The notes beneath the pieces were generated by a model that saw nothing but the letters and a program-made list of their open reading frames with translations, searched no databases and was not told where the DNA came from. From the NCBI GenBank assembly GCA_010909165.1, contig MU008154.1, forward strand, positions 558,001 through 622,000: a stretch of DNA of 64,000 nucleotides, read 5' to 3'. Made by a program: the position numbers and the translations under genes. How positions within the stretch are numbered: position 1 is the first letter of the stretch; the number at the start of each line of letters is the position of its first letter. The stretch is from Anthoceros angustus. Lineage: Eukaryota; Streptophyta; Anthocerotopsida; Anthocerotales; Anthocerotaceae. Below are positions 34,295-45,690 of the stretch, piece by piece.

Positions 34295-37200
34295 TGTGGA
34301 ATGGGTTTTGCATCCGAAGGCGCAAAGAGGCCACATTTACCCTCTATGTCGTTATAGTCCTAGGATTCGATCCCAAGGGAATGGTTTTGTGTCAAGATGT
34401 TCTAAACTATGGGTTCTAGTCCTCCTACAATCGGTTCCTACCTACCATAATCAACTCAGGTCCGATCCCACTGGTGGTAAGTTCGACCACTGGGTGTTCG
34501 CCACCGCTGTGGTGGATTCCGCCACAGGGATTCCGCCACCGCAGGATTCCGCCACTGCAGGGATTCCGCCACCGCGTGGTGGATTCGCCACCGCGATGTG
34601 GACCCACCCGGTGGGACCCACCGACCGGCCGCGATCGACTATTTGGCGCCCGGTTCCCCGCCACGCCTGTTAAGGGCTATGGTCCTATGCACACAGTTCA
34701 CATGTACACCAAGTCACACTCATGTGGATTCACACCCGAGCTCACCGTGGATGCGCACCATGGCCACGCACGCGGGCACCTCACTCCGACCTTCCTCGAC
34801 CCCACAATTTATTCCCAACCTTCCTCGCTGCATTTTCCGGACTCTCGCTCACCACTTCCTAGACTCTCTTCACACAACGACTCACTCACCCCTTTCTTCT
34901 AGGACCTCATACACCACCGCACAAGATGTTCCCACAGATCCTCCTCTCTTGGGCCACAGACCTCCTGGGCCACAGACCTCTCCTTGGGCCACATGCACCT
35001 CCTGGGCCACAGACCTCCTGGGCCACACCCCTCCTGGGCCACATGCACTCTCCTTGGGCCACAGACCCTCCTTGGGCCACACAGACCCTCCTTGGGCCAC
35101 ATGCACCTCCTTGGGATTAGACACAACAGAGTTGGGTTGAAAGGAAAACAAATGGTCGGCTCCACAGGCGATTCGCACACCGCGATCTCACCCGGTCCTC
35201 TGGAATTTCCCTCTCTGGCATGCATTGAGCACCCTTCACCACTAGTCACCCCTGCACGTGAGCTTGGTCACTCGGCTCTCGACCATCCAGGATCTCCCGG
35301 CCCTCTTGTGACGAGAGGACAAGACAATCAAATCATCATCGATCGGATGTCTCCAACCAACCACGCGCACAAATTCGACACACGGAGCTCACACCGAAAT
35401 TGTCTAAGAGAGACACTAAGGGTCTCTTATACATCCGTGGCCATAGCTCACTTTCCCAAAGGTTCTAAAGATGGCTAACCTACCTCCAAAGGTTCTAAAG
35501 ATGGCTAACCTACCACGCGCCTACCAATTCGGTATCTACTTCACAAGCTTCCTAGCACCTTATCCTCTAATCCAAGTGAAAGCCTCGACCTATGATGCCT
35601 CCTCTAAAATCAGCGCGCCTCGTCGCCTAACCTGGGCCCATGGGTGTTCCCTACTCTCCTACCACGCCTCATCCGAAGGCGCAAAGGCCACATTTACCCT
35701 CTATGTCGTTATAGTCCTAGGATTCGATCCCAAGGGAATGGTTTTGTGTCAAGATGTTCTAAACTATGGGTTCTAGTCCTCCTACAATCGGTTCCTACCG
35801 CCATAATCAACTACGTGTCCCACCGTGGTAAGTTCGACCCGCGTGGTGGTAAGTTCGCCACCGCCGTGGTGGATTCCGCCACCGTGGTGGATTCCGCCAC
35901 CGCCGTGGTGGATTCCGCCCGCGTGGTGGATTCGCCACCGCCGTGGTGGTTTCACCGCGATGGTGACCCACCGTGGTGGGACCCACCCGACCGTGCGCGC
36001 GTCGCGATCGACTATTTGGCGCCCGGTTCCCCCACGCGCTTGTTAAGGGCTATGGTCCTATGCACAGTTCACATGTACACCAAGTCACACTCATGTGGAT
36101 TCACACCCGAGCTCACCGTGGATGCGCACCATGGCCCGCGCGTCGGCACCTCACTCCGTCGCTGATTTCCTCGACCCCACAATTTATTCCCAACCTTCCT
36201 CTTCGCATTTTCCGGACTCGCTCACCACTTCCTAGACTCCTCTTCACAACGACTCACTCACCCCTTTCTTCCAGGACCTCATACACCACCGCGCACAAGA
36301 TGTTCCCACAGATCCTCCTCTCTTGGGCCACAGACCTCTCCTTGGGCCACACGGACCCCCCTCTGGGCCACAGACCCCTCTTGGGCCAGACCCTCCTTGG
36401 GCCAGACCCTCCTTGGGCCACAGACCACAGACCCTCCTTGGGCCACAGACCCTCCTTGGGCCACACAGACCCTCCTTGGGATTAGACACAATGGTTAGGC
36501 AGGTTGGGAAAGGAAAAAAAAAACAGGAGTCGGCTCCACACAGTGATTCGCACACCGCGATCTCACCCGGTCCCTGCGAATTTCCCTCTCTGGCATGCAT
36601 TGAGCACCCTTCACCACTAGTCACCCAGACGGAGCTTGGTCACTCGGCTCTCGACCATCCAGGATCTCCCGGCCCTCTTGTGTGAGGGCGGCTGAATCAG
36701 CCCATCATCGGATGTCTCCAACCAACCACGCACAAATTCGACACACGGAGCTCACACGAAATTGTCTAAGAGAGACACTCAAGGGTCTCTTATACATCCG
36801 GCGCAGGCGCCATAGCTCACTTTCCCAGTGTCTAAAGATGGCTAACCTACCTCCAGTGTCTAAAGATGGCTAACCTACCACGAGCGCGCCTACCAATTCG
36901 GGTATCTACAGGTTCACAAGCTTCCTAGCACCTTATCCTCTAATCCAAGTGAAAGCCTCGACCTATGATGCCTCCCTCTAAAATCAGCGCCACCTCATTG
37001 TGGCCTAGCCACCCGGCCCATGGGTGTTCCCTCGCTCTCCTACCACGCCTCGATCCGAAGATCCTCCCTTAATATCTCCACCTCACTCCCGCTATCAGGG
37101 TCCCTTCACTCCTCCTAGGAGGCGCCGTCTCTCGCCCCTGCGCGTTCCTCGCTCCTCATCGCGGGCGCCAAACTGCGTTCCATCCACGCTCTAGCCTCCG

Positions 37201-39056
37201 CCTTGCTCATTTCCTCGAGCACAACATGAAGGGTATGCTCCTGTGGACAATCTGCTTCGGAATCGAGGGGTTGCATCCCCTCTCCCATGCTCCCGGTGGC
37301 TTCCCCACCTTGGGTCCTTCTTTGGCGATGGCGGCTCCACCACCGTGGTGGCTCATGACGGTGGTGGCTCCACCACCGTGGTGGCCTTCTAGCGGTGGGC
37401 TTTTGACCCTGCGGTGGGTTTCTGCCTTCTTGATTTGCCTCTCTCTTGACCACAGCTAGCCTCACTCTCTCCGCTTATACCTCTCCGCTAGCTTCTGAAC
37501 TTCTCCAGGAGGTGCCTCCACTTGTTCACTGGGCCCCTGTTCTTTGAATGAAGGATCCCCACCTTATATAGACAATTTATTCCTAAAATCCCAAGGTCCA
37601 AGGACCTTCTAAGCACCATTCACGGGTTCGAGGCCCAAGGACTAATTATTTGTAAAAGTAATATTGTCATGGGCCAAGGACCACTTTTAGTATAAAAGGC
37701 CTTGCCTCGGACATTTCCTAAGCACTCCATCACACAAAACATAAGAAAAAAAAAGCTGGTCGGCTCCACAGGCGATTCGCACACCCGATCTCACCCGGTC
37801 CCTGCGAATTTCCCTCTCATGCATTGAGCACCCTTCACCACTAGTCACCCAGACGGAGCTTGGTCACTCGGCTCTCGACCATCCGGGGATCTCCCGGCCC
37901 TCTTGTGAGAGGACACACGAATCAGCCCGTCATCGATCGGATGTCTCCAACCAACCACGCACAAATTCGACACACGGAGCTCACACATTGTCTGAGAGAC
38001 AAGGGTCTCTTATACATCGGCCCAGCGCCATAGCTCACTTTTCCAGTGTCTAAAGATGGCTAACCTACCTCCGGTGTCTAAAGATGGCTAACCTACCACG
38101 GCGCCTATTCGGTATCTACAGGTTCACAAGCTTCCTAGCACCTTATCCTCTAATCCAAGTGAAAGCCTTGACCTATGATGCCACTCCCCTCTAAAATCAG
38201 CGCGCCCGCCTCCGTTGTGGCTGCCTAACCCTGCGGCCCATGGGTGTTCCCCTCGCTCTCCTACCACGCCTCTGATCCGGAAGATCCTCCCTTAATATCT
38301 CCACCTCACTCCCGCTATCCGAGGTCCCTTCACTCCTCCTAGGAGGCGCCGTCCGTCTACTGCCCCTGCGCACGTTTCCTCGCTCCTCATCACTGGACAG
38401 CCAAACAGTGCGTTCCTCCATCCACGCTCTAGCCTCCGCCTTGCTCATTTCCTCGAGCACAACCTGTGAAGGGTATGCCCGGCTCCTGTGGACAATCCTG
38501 GCTGGTGCTTCACGGCGAGGGGTTGCATCCCCTCTCTGGCTCGATGGTGGCTTCCCCACCTTGGGTCCTTCTTCCATGATGGTGGCTCCACCACCGTGGT
38601 GGCTCATGACGGTGGTGGCTCCACCACCGTGGTGGCTCCTTCCCCAGCTGGTGTTTGACCCGCTGCGGTCTTTGCTCGCCCTTCTTGATTGCCTCTCTTG
38701 ACCACGGCCCTAGCCTCACCTCTCTCGCTTATACCTCTCCTAGCTTCTTGAACTTCTCCGGAGGTGCCGTCTCCACTTGTTCACAGGCCCCTTCTTTGAA
38801 GGATCCCCACCTTATATAGACAATTTATTCCTAAAATCCCAAGGTCCAAGGACCTTCTAACGACGACATTCACAGTTCGAGGCCCAAGGACTAATTATTT
38901 GTAAAAGTAATATTGTCATGGGCCAAGGACCACTTTTAGTATAAAAGGCCTTGCCTCGGACATTTCCTAAGCACTCCATCACACAAAACATAAGAAAACA
39001 AAAAACATTCAAACCAACAATCCGTGGGAGGGTTAGTGTACATGTGGTCTTCCACA
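34295..39056 (-). repeat. gypsy 3' LTR complex, about 2.2 LTR lengths
   Basis: Compared with the 2,141-bp right LTR, this side is 4,762 bp. In plus coordinates it consists of the first 1.38 kb of an LTR (34,295-35,670), an almost complete LTR (35,671-about 37,750) and the last 1.3 kb of an LTR (about 37,750-39,056). The first junction lies at the shared word ATCCGAAG, the second in a poly-A run. So the LTR grew by internal tandem duplication at microhomology, or the assembly joined it this way. Confidence 0.85.
34945..35115. repeat. LTR-internal CTTGGGCCACAGACC minisatellite
   Basis: Eight or more units of about 17-20 bp. Counterparts lie at 36,325-36,480 and 41,780-41,940 in the other LTR copies, with different unit numbers and order. 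Confidence 0.8.
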
Positions 39057-39725
39057 TACTCCTTCTCACTTGTTGGCGCCCTCCAACTTATTGATAATAT
39101 TTTTAACTCGCCAACCAACTCGCTGGTGCGCCCCATTCAAGCAATCACCGGATGGAACCATTGTCGAAAACCTCCGGACCCTTAGAGAGGTTTTGACAAT
39201 TTGGCCAAGGCCCAGACACTCATAAATCTCCAGACGCCTGGAAGCTCTTTCTCCCTTCTCATTCGAGGCCATCTTGTCTCCCTTACCCTGCTCAAATTGG
39301 GTTTGGCCTCTCGCCTCCACTGCCGCAGGTCTCATCGGAAAGTCATCCTCCGGTCTCCTCCACCTTCTCCGCTGGGCTGGCCACCACTCTCCCGAGATGC
39401 ACCGGTTATATCCCGAGTACCCATCTAAGAAGGAATACTCCATCCGCCTCACATGACATCTAGGATGTTATCGTTGAAGGCAACCAGAATGATCCTTCTT
39501 GGTGACTTCATCCAACCTTCGCCAATCCGGAATTGCTCTTCCCGTGTCGATCTTATGCTTTCCCCATTCCTTGGGTATACCCTTTATGTCGGTCACATTG
39601 AAGGCAAAGACATCGATGAATTCCGCAAGCAACTGTTTCATGCCCCCCTCAAGCCCTGTGCTCATTGCTTTGGAGAATTTGAGCACTTTTCCTGGGAGTA
39701 CCTCAACATCCTTGACTTCATCCAC
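39057..39725 (-). pseudogene. gypsy reverse transcriptase, N-terminal fragment
   Basis: The minus strand encodes LLAEFIDVFAFNVTDIKGIP and KHKIDTGRAIPDWRRL, the classic pre-RT segment of Ty3 pol. After a gap comes YSFLDGYSGYN (about 39,443-39,411), a conserved RT palm motif. The catalytic YxDD and everything downstream are absent, and the sequence runs into the LTR. This shows a large internal deletion. Confidence 0.8.
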
Positions 39726-40419
39726 CTACCCTTCCTCTCACTGCGGAGCGACAATCCTCTTCTGGCTCTAGCGGTTCCTCTTCTCGCATGCCCCATTCTC
39801 TAAACAGATCTTCCGAGGTGAAACGCGTGATGCCCATTCCATTTTCCTCATCCGGTTGTTCCCCGCTTCGCCCTCCTTCCATCGAAATTAGTGCACAATA
39901 TACCATAACAAATTTCACCGGATTAATCGGGATATCTCCAATAATCGTGTTCCTCATCACCATGAGAGCTAAAGGAATCTATCTTTTCATCCGCTTTCCC
40001 CGATGTGTCCACTTTCTTGGTTCCGCCTCCTCCTTGCTTGCTCCGCATCTTTTTGCATACAACGCCTCTTGTTTCGCCCCTTGCCACTCTTTGTTCTCCC
40101 GCATCTCTTCTTCCTTCCACCTCACCCCTTGATTTCTTCTTCTTCCGGGCGCCTCATCTCGACGACTTTTCTCCCGAGGAGGATGAGGAATCCTTTCTTT
40201 CCGTTTTGGACTTCTTCATGTCCTTCTTAGCCTTCTTCTCCTCCTTCAGCCTTCTTCATCTCCTCGGGTTAGATTCCTCGTAATTTAGCCGCCTTGATAG
40301 CCTTTGCCCAAATTCTTCTCCGCTTGCCACCTTACGTGTCTCCCATCTTAGAACCCGGGCCTTTAGCGAACCAGTGCTCGCAGCTCGAATGAGGACCACT
40401 ACGATCACGTGTCGTGAAA

Positions 40420-41000
40420 CCTCTCAACATACGCTTGCAAGGTTTCCTTCCTCTCTCTTGTAACCTCTCAAGCTTGGACAACACGTAGCCCTCCATGTCA
40501 ATCCCCTAAACCTCTCACAGGCATTCTTCAATTCTTCAAAGGTGGTTGGGGTGTGGGACAGGTACTCGCGCCTATACCACTTTCGGACCGCCGAAGAACT
40601 CCATAGAATTGAAGAATGCATCGCCACTTCACTTCTGGTTTGCAAATGTCAAGCTCAAAAGCGCTCAACAAATTCATGGGATCCTCATACTTTCCTCTCC
40701 ATACAGGTAAGGTTGCTTGGTGGTGACCACCAATGGTGGACATGGCTGTCGTGGGCGATTCGTGGTTGATTGACCGTGTCCTGGGATTGATTGAACACAC
40801 ACACTGGAAGAGGTCGAAGACAAGTTTGGACCAAGGTTCCCTTGGTACCTCGTCCAAGACCGAGATTGGGGATCTTGCTCCAACAGATCGGACGCCGGTT
40901 GATTCTCCTCCTTCCTTCTCCAAGTCGTCCTCCAATTGGGTCCTCCTCAACTCCCGATCGCAACCCTTTTCAACCTTTCCACTTGTGCGCCCGCTTGAGG
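40420..41000 (-). pseudogene. gypsy gag fragment
   Basis: The minus strand shows PVWRGKYEDPMNLLSAFELD, then ILQFYGVLRRSE, WYRREYLSHTPTTFEELKNA and CERFRGLTWRA, in two or more frames. This matches the retrotransposon gag core pattern (trp-containing helix, then EL..A...RF). No zinc knuckle was found. Confidence 0.65.
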
Positions 41001-41117
41001 CCTTCCCGACTTGACTTTCGTCGACTCAACTCGTGGCATCCATCTACCAAACTAAATACACTCAAAGACTAGACACCTAAGCTATGGTTAGTCTTTCCTA
41101 TAATCTGAGCTTTCATT

Positions 41118-41134
41118 CCCGGCAAGCGCCAAAA
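41118..41134 (-). promoter_or_regulatory. gypsy primer-binding site
   Basis: Directly inside the 5' LTR end (ATTCCACA) the minus strand reads TTTTGGCGCTTGCCGGG, close to the TGGCGCCGTTGCCGGGGA primer site common in plant gypsy elements. It fixes the element's direction together with gag and RT. Confidence 0.75.
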
Positions 41135-43275
41135 TGTGGAATGGGTTTTGCATCCAAGACGCAAAGAGGCCACATTTACCCTCTATGTCGTTATAGTCCT
41201 AGGATTCGATCCCAAGGGAATGGTTTTGTGTCAAGATGTTCTAAACTATGGGTTCTAGTCCTCCTACAATCGTTCCTACCTAGCCATAATCAACTGGTCC
41301 GAGCCCCACGGTAGTAAGTTCGACCACCACCGTGGTGGTGGATTCGCCGCCGTGGTGGATTCCGCCGCCGTGGTGGATTCCGCCACCGCCGTGGTGGATT
41401 CCGCCACCGCCGTGGTGGTTCGGCCCGCGATGGTGACCACCACCGTGGTGGGACCCACCCGACCGGCGCCGTCGCGATCGACTATTTGGCGCCCGGTTCC
41501 CTCGCTTGTTAAGGGCTATGGTCCTATGCACAGTTCACATGTACACCAAGTCACACTCATGTGGATTCACACCCGAGCTCACGGTGGATGCACCATGGCC
41601 CCGCGTCGGCACCTCACTCCGTCGATTTCCTCGACCCCACAATTTATTCCCAACCTTCCTCGGTTCGCGTTTTCCGGACTCTCGCTCACTTCCTAGACTC
41701 TCTTCACACGACTCACTCACCCCTTTCTTCTAGGACCTCATACACCACCGCGCAAGATGTTCCCACGGATCCCCTCTCTTAGGCCACACGGACCTCCTGG
41801 GCCACACAGACCCCTCCTTGGGCCACAGACCCCTCCTGCCCTCCTGGGCCACAGACCCCTCCACAGACCTCTCCTTGGGCCACAGACCCCTCCTTGGGCC
41901 ACCACAGACCCCTCCTTGGGCCACACAGACCCCTCCTTGGGATTAGACACAATCTGGTTAGGCAGGGGTTGGGAAAGGAAAAAAAAGCTGGTCGGCTCCA
42001 CAGGCGATTCGCACACCAGCGATCTCACCCGGTCCCTGAGAATTTCCCTCTCCGGCATGCATTGAGCACCCTTCACCACTAGTCACCCAGACGGAGCTTG
42101 GTCACTCGGCTCGACCATCCAGGATCTCCCGGCCCTCTTGTGACGAGAGGGGCCACCGAATCAGCCATCATCGATCGGATGTCTCCAACCAACCACGCAC
42201 AAATTCGACACACGGGAGCTCACAGGTGTCTAAGAGAGACACTCAAGGGTCTCTTATACATCCGGGCGCCATAGCTCACTTTCCGGTGTCTAAAGATGGC
42301 TAACCTACCTCCGGTGTCTAAAGATGGCTAACCTACCACGCGCGCCTACCAATTCGGGTATCACAAGCTTCCTAGCACCTTATCCTCTAATCCAAGTGAA
42401 AGCCTCGACCTATGATGCTCCCTCTAAAATCAGCGCTTGCCTCATGTGGCGCCTAGCCCCGGCCCATGGGTGTTCCTCGCTCTCCTACCACGCCTCGATC
42501 CGAAGATCCTCCCTTAATATCTCCACCTCACTCCCGCTATCCGAGGTCCCTTCACTCCTCCTAGGAGGCGTCGTCTCACGCCCCTGCGCCGTTTCTCGCT
42601 CCTCATCATGGACAGCCAAACAATGCGTTCCTCCATGCTCTAGCCTCCGCCTTGCTCATTTCCTCGAGCACAACTTTGTGAAGGGTATGCCCGGCCCTAT
42701 GGACAATCCTGGCTGCTTCACGGAATCGAGGGGTTGCATCCCCTCCTCTGGCGCTCACGGTGGCTTCCCCACCTTGGGTCCTTCTTCCGATGGCGGCTCC
42801 ACCACCGTGGTGGGCGCCATGACGGTGGTGGCTCCACCACCGTGGTGGCTTCCCCCAGCGGTCTGTTTCCATGGGTGTTGCTACCCTTCTTGGTTTTGCC
42901 TCTCTCTTGACCACAGCCCTAGCCTCACCTCTCTCCGCTTATACCTCTCCGCTAGCTTCGAACTTCTCCGGAGGTGCAGGCGTCTCCACTTGTTCACAGG
43001 CCCCTGTTCTTTGAATGAAGGATCCCCACCTTATATAGACAATTTTTATTCCTAAAATCCCAAGGTCCAAGGACCTTCTAGCACACATTCACAGGTTCGA
43101 GGCCCAAGGACTAATTATTTGTAAAAGTAATATTGTCATGGGCCAAGGACCATTTTAGTATAAAAGGCCTTGCCTCGGACATTTCCTAAGCACTCCATCA
43201 CACAAAACATAAGAAAAGCAAAAAACATTCAAACCAACAATCCAGGGAGGGTTAGTGTACATGTGGTCTTCCACA
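41135..43275 (-). repeat. gypsy 5' LTR (2,141 bp)
   Basis: TG...CA ends with 7-bp inverted repeat TGTGGAA. A minus-strand TATA box (CTATATAAGG, plus coordinates about 43,031-43,040) fits its promoter. A second TATA-like TATAAAAGG faces the plus strand near 43,158. Inside are the GGGCCACAGACC minisatellite and several CCACCGTGGTGG palindromes (for example near 41,330-41,450 and 42,795-42,845). Confidence 0.88.
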
Positions 43276-43280
43276 AGGAG

Positions 43281-43735
43281 CCCTTCGACCTACCGGGAGA
43301 GGATAGGTGGCCCCACCCGGAGGGACCCATGGGGAGGCCGGGAGGATGGCTCATGGTAATCAGCGGCCGCCGACGCCGCCGTAGCCCAACCCCGGCGTGA
43401 TTCCGGGGAGGAGGGTCCGCCTCGCGGATCATCCGATTAGGTCGCCAGCTATGCCGTGACGGGAGATTGGACCACCAATCCCAAGGTCCAAGGACCTTCC
43501 CAGCCCACAGCCAAGAGAGATAGGGAAGGAATAGGATGGTGCTAATTAGGCATACCGAAATGGCCATCACTCAATAGGATGTAATAAAGGCGACACAGGC
43601 GTAGTATAAGAGGCTGCCCCGAATAAATCATCTTCTCTTGGTGTTGATCTGCGTTCTTGCAGACCTTGTGTCTTCTTGCTAACGTGAGTCTGAGTCATCG
43701 AGGCAGCCTGGGATTGATCGTGGTCCCGTGACACC
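43281..43735 (+). mobile_element. possible LTR of the host element
   Basis: After the gypsy TSD the sequence runs through an open frame to about 43,400, then a GGGAGATTGGACC run. Next comes promoter-like sequence with GTATAAGAGGC at about 43,600. This has the look of a polypurine tract followed by an LTR, possibly closing copy A. No second LTR copy was found, so this is tentative. Confidence 0.3.
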
Positions 43736-43741
43736 TAACGG

Positions 43742-44325
43742 TGGTGGTGTGTGCGAGGGAAGAGTGATCGGGGAGCGTTTCGTCCAGCTGCCCGCCGAAT
43801 CCGATTTAACGCAGGAGCTGAGGACTGAGGCGGCAAGAGCTTGACGGAGAGGCCCCTGTGAGACGGCTGAGGTCCGATTGTAACCTGCTCTTGCCTTAAG
43901 ACGGATAAGTGTGAGTGGAGAGAGGAACCACGAGAGGTGTGAGATGAATGAACTAAATGACGCAACGGCCCTTAAACGCTTGGCCATACCGCCCGGGCGG
44001 TTTGTCGTGAGTAGTTGGGACGAGAGGTGGTGTGTGCGAGGGAAGAGTGATCGGGGACCCGTCGCCCAGGCCGCGCCCGGGGCACGAATCTGACCCAACG
44101 CGTGAGCCGGGAGGACGGGGCGTCACGAGCCGGACGGAGAGGCCCAGAGAACGCAGGAGGTCCGACTGTAACCCGCGCCTTGCCTTAAGACGGATAAGTG
44201 TAGTGTGAGTGGAGAGAGGAACTGACGAGAGGTGTGAGAGATGAACGTGAACCAAACGACGCGAACGGGTCCTTAAACGCTTGGCCATACGGGCACATGC
44301 GGTGTTGTCGTGAGTAGTTAGACGA
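43742..44325. repeat. two tandem 290-bp units
   Basis: Units at about 43,742-44,027 and 44,028-44,325 both begin GTGTGTGCGAGGGAAGAGTG and share CTTGCCTTAAGACGGATAAG and CCTTAAACGCTTGGCCATAC. They differ by indels in GC-rich positions. Function unknown. Confidence 0.8.
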
Positions 44326-45690
44326 AGAGTGTGTGTGTTGGGGTGAGCGAACGCAAAGTGAGACGGTAGAATGCAACGCCAACGAGCCTGTCATTCCATG
44401 GGAACGAACTCCTTCCTTACAACGGGAATACGCAGTCCAAGAAAGTCGCGCTACCAATGCATGACATGGGCTCAGGCAACGCAATACATACCTGAGAACT
44501 TTCTCTTTATTACTGTGCCTCAACGCACTATGAAGTTATCTCTCGCACATGACACAGACAAATTCCAAACCGCCTGTTGTTCCACCATGGCACTTTGTGA
44601 AGCTTTCTTGGGACGCCCTGGTCTCCGGACTTGGAGGCACCCAAAAATTGAGTCTGCCTCGGCTGTTTTTCTACGCAAAGTATGGCCTCCGTATACTCCA
44701 CCATCGTGCAAATTGATGAAAGGTCTATTCACATCCTTATGAATGACAATAGCCACTTAATCGGTTTTGACATAGTGGCCGCTCACTGCTAGGAATCGCC
44801 ATTGGAACACAAAGACAAGTGGCCACATCCATACTGCCTCAAGTAGCCACCGCCATAGTGGTCACGTCCTCCCCATCCTTGCTGGCACCTCCACCTCATC
44901 TTCCGCCTGCATGCTGTGGTCACTTCCACAGACGATGCACAAGCTGCTGTTCGTCACAACGTCGTGGTGTCATTCGACACCGTAGTTTCATCATCATGCA
45001 CAAGGTGGGTGTCCACCTTGCGACTGAGTCGGTGTAAACACGGTATCCTCTGCCTTTGCTGGGTATCCTCTTCCCCAGGTATCCTCTTCCACCGCCGCAT
45101 TGCGATCTTCAACACCGAGTTGTAGGTGGCCTTGTTGGGGTGAGCGACCACACATGGGTGCCCTGTGACCCACACCAGGACCCATGTCGGTGGTGGGAAC
45201 TGAAAAGCGGGGCGACAAACAAAGAAGCCACGTGAGGCATCTGCATCAACCAAAGGAGCCAACCCCAAACATGACCTTTCTTTGGTACCCATGGTGGGCC
45301 AAATACATCACCTGCACCACATGATACTCCAGGGACTCAATCCCTGGGTTTGAGACACAGGACCACCAGATCTGGCGATTCCATGACATAGTTGTGCATT
45401 GTGTAGGCGGCGGATCGGGCTGCTTTAGGATAGGTGGCGCTGCCCACGTGGTGGTGTGATCAGCTGATACCTTGCGGGGCAGGCAGCCTACTATATGTGC
45501 CTAGGGACAAGCGAATTGATGTTAGCACAAAGTGCGTATATAGCTTTTCCATGCAAAGCAACAACCTTAGAGCACTACTAACCGGAGACTCATGAGCGCC
45601 TTCTTATGTGAGTCACCGGGCACTATCCTATCAGCACCAGTCTAATTCTTCCAAGCGGTGCTCCATGATGTGGAATTCTTAGCTGACCAT
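44326..45690. other. no recognisable gene
   Basis: Open frames such as 44,520-44,756 minus (EADSIFGCLQVRRPGRPKKA) look slightly protein-like but match no family I know. No repeat partner was noticed. Confidence 0.35.

Larger units (their letters stand above)
34295..43275 (-). mobile_element. Ty3/gypsy retrotransposon with oversized 3' LTR
   Basis: The 8,981-bp minus-strand element is bounded by AGGAG target duplications (34,290-34,294 and 43,276-43,280). LTRs share TGTGGAA...TTCCACA ends. On its own strand: 5' LTR 43,275-41,135, primer site TTGGCGCTTGCCGGG about 41,134-41,118, gag about 41,000-40,420, start of reverse transcriptase about 39,725-39,400, polypurine tract AAGTGAGAAGGAGTA at about 39,071-39,057, then the 3' LTR complex to 34,295. 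The interior is only 2.1 kb. The end of RT, RNase H and integrase are missing. Confidence 0.88.

Noticed and set aside
39057-39100. TTGGCGCCCTCC near the left gypsy LTR as a plus-strand primer site
   Set aside because: gag and RT lie on the minus strand, and a better primer site directly abuts the right LTR. The left LTR is preceded by a polypurine tract on the minus strand.
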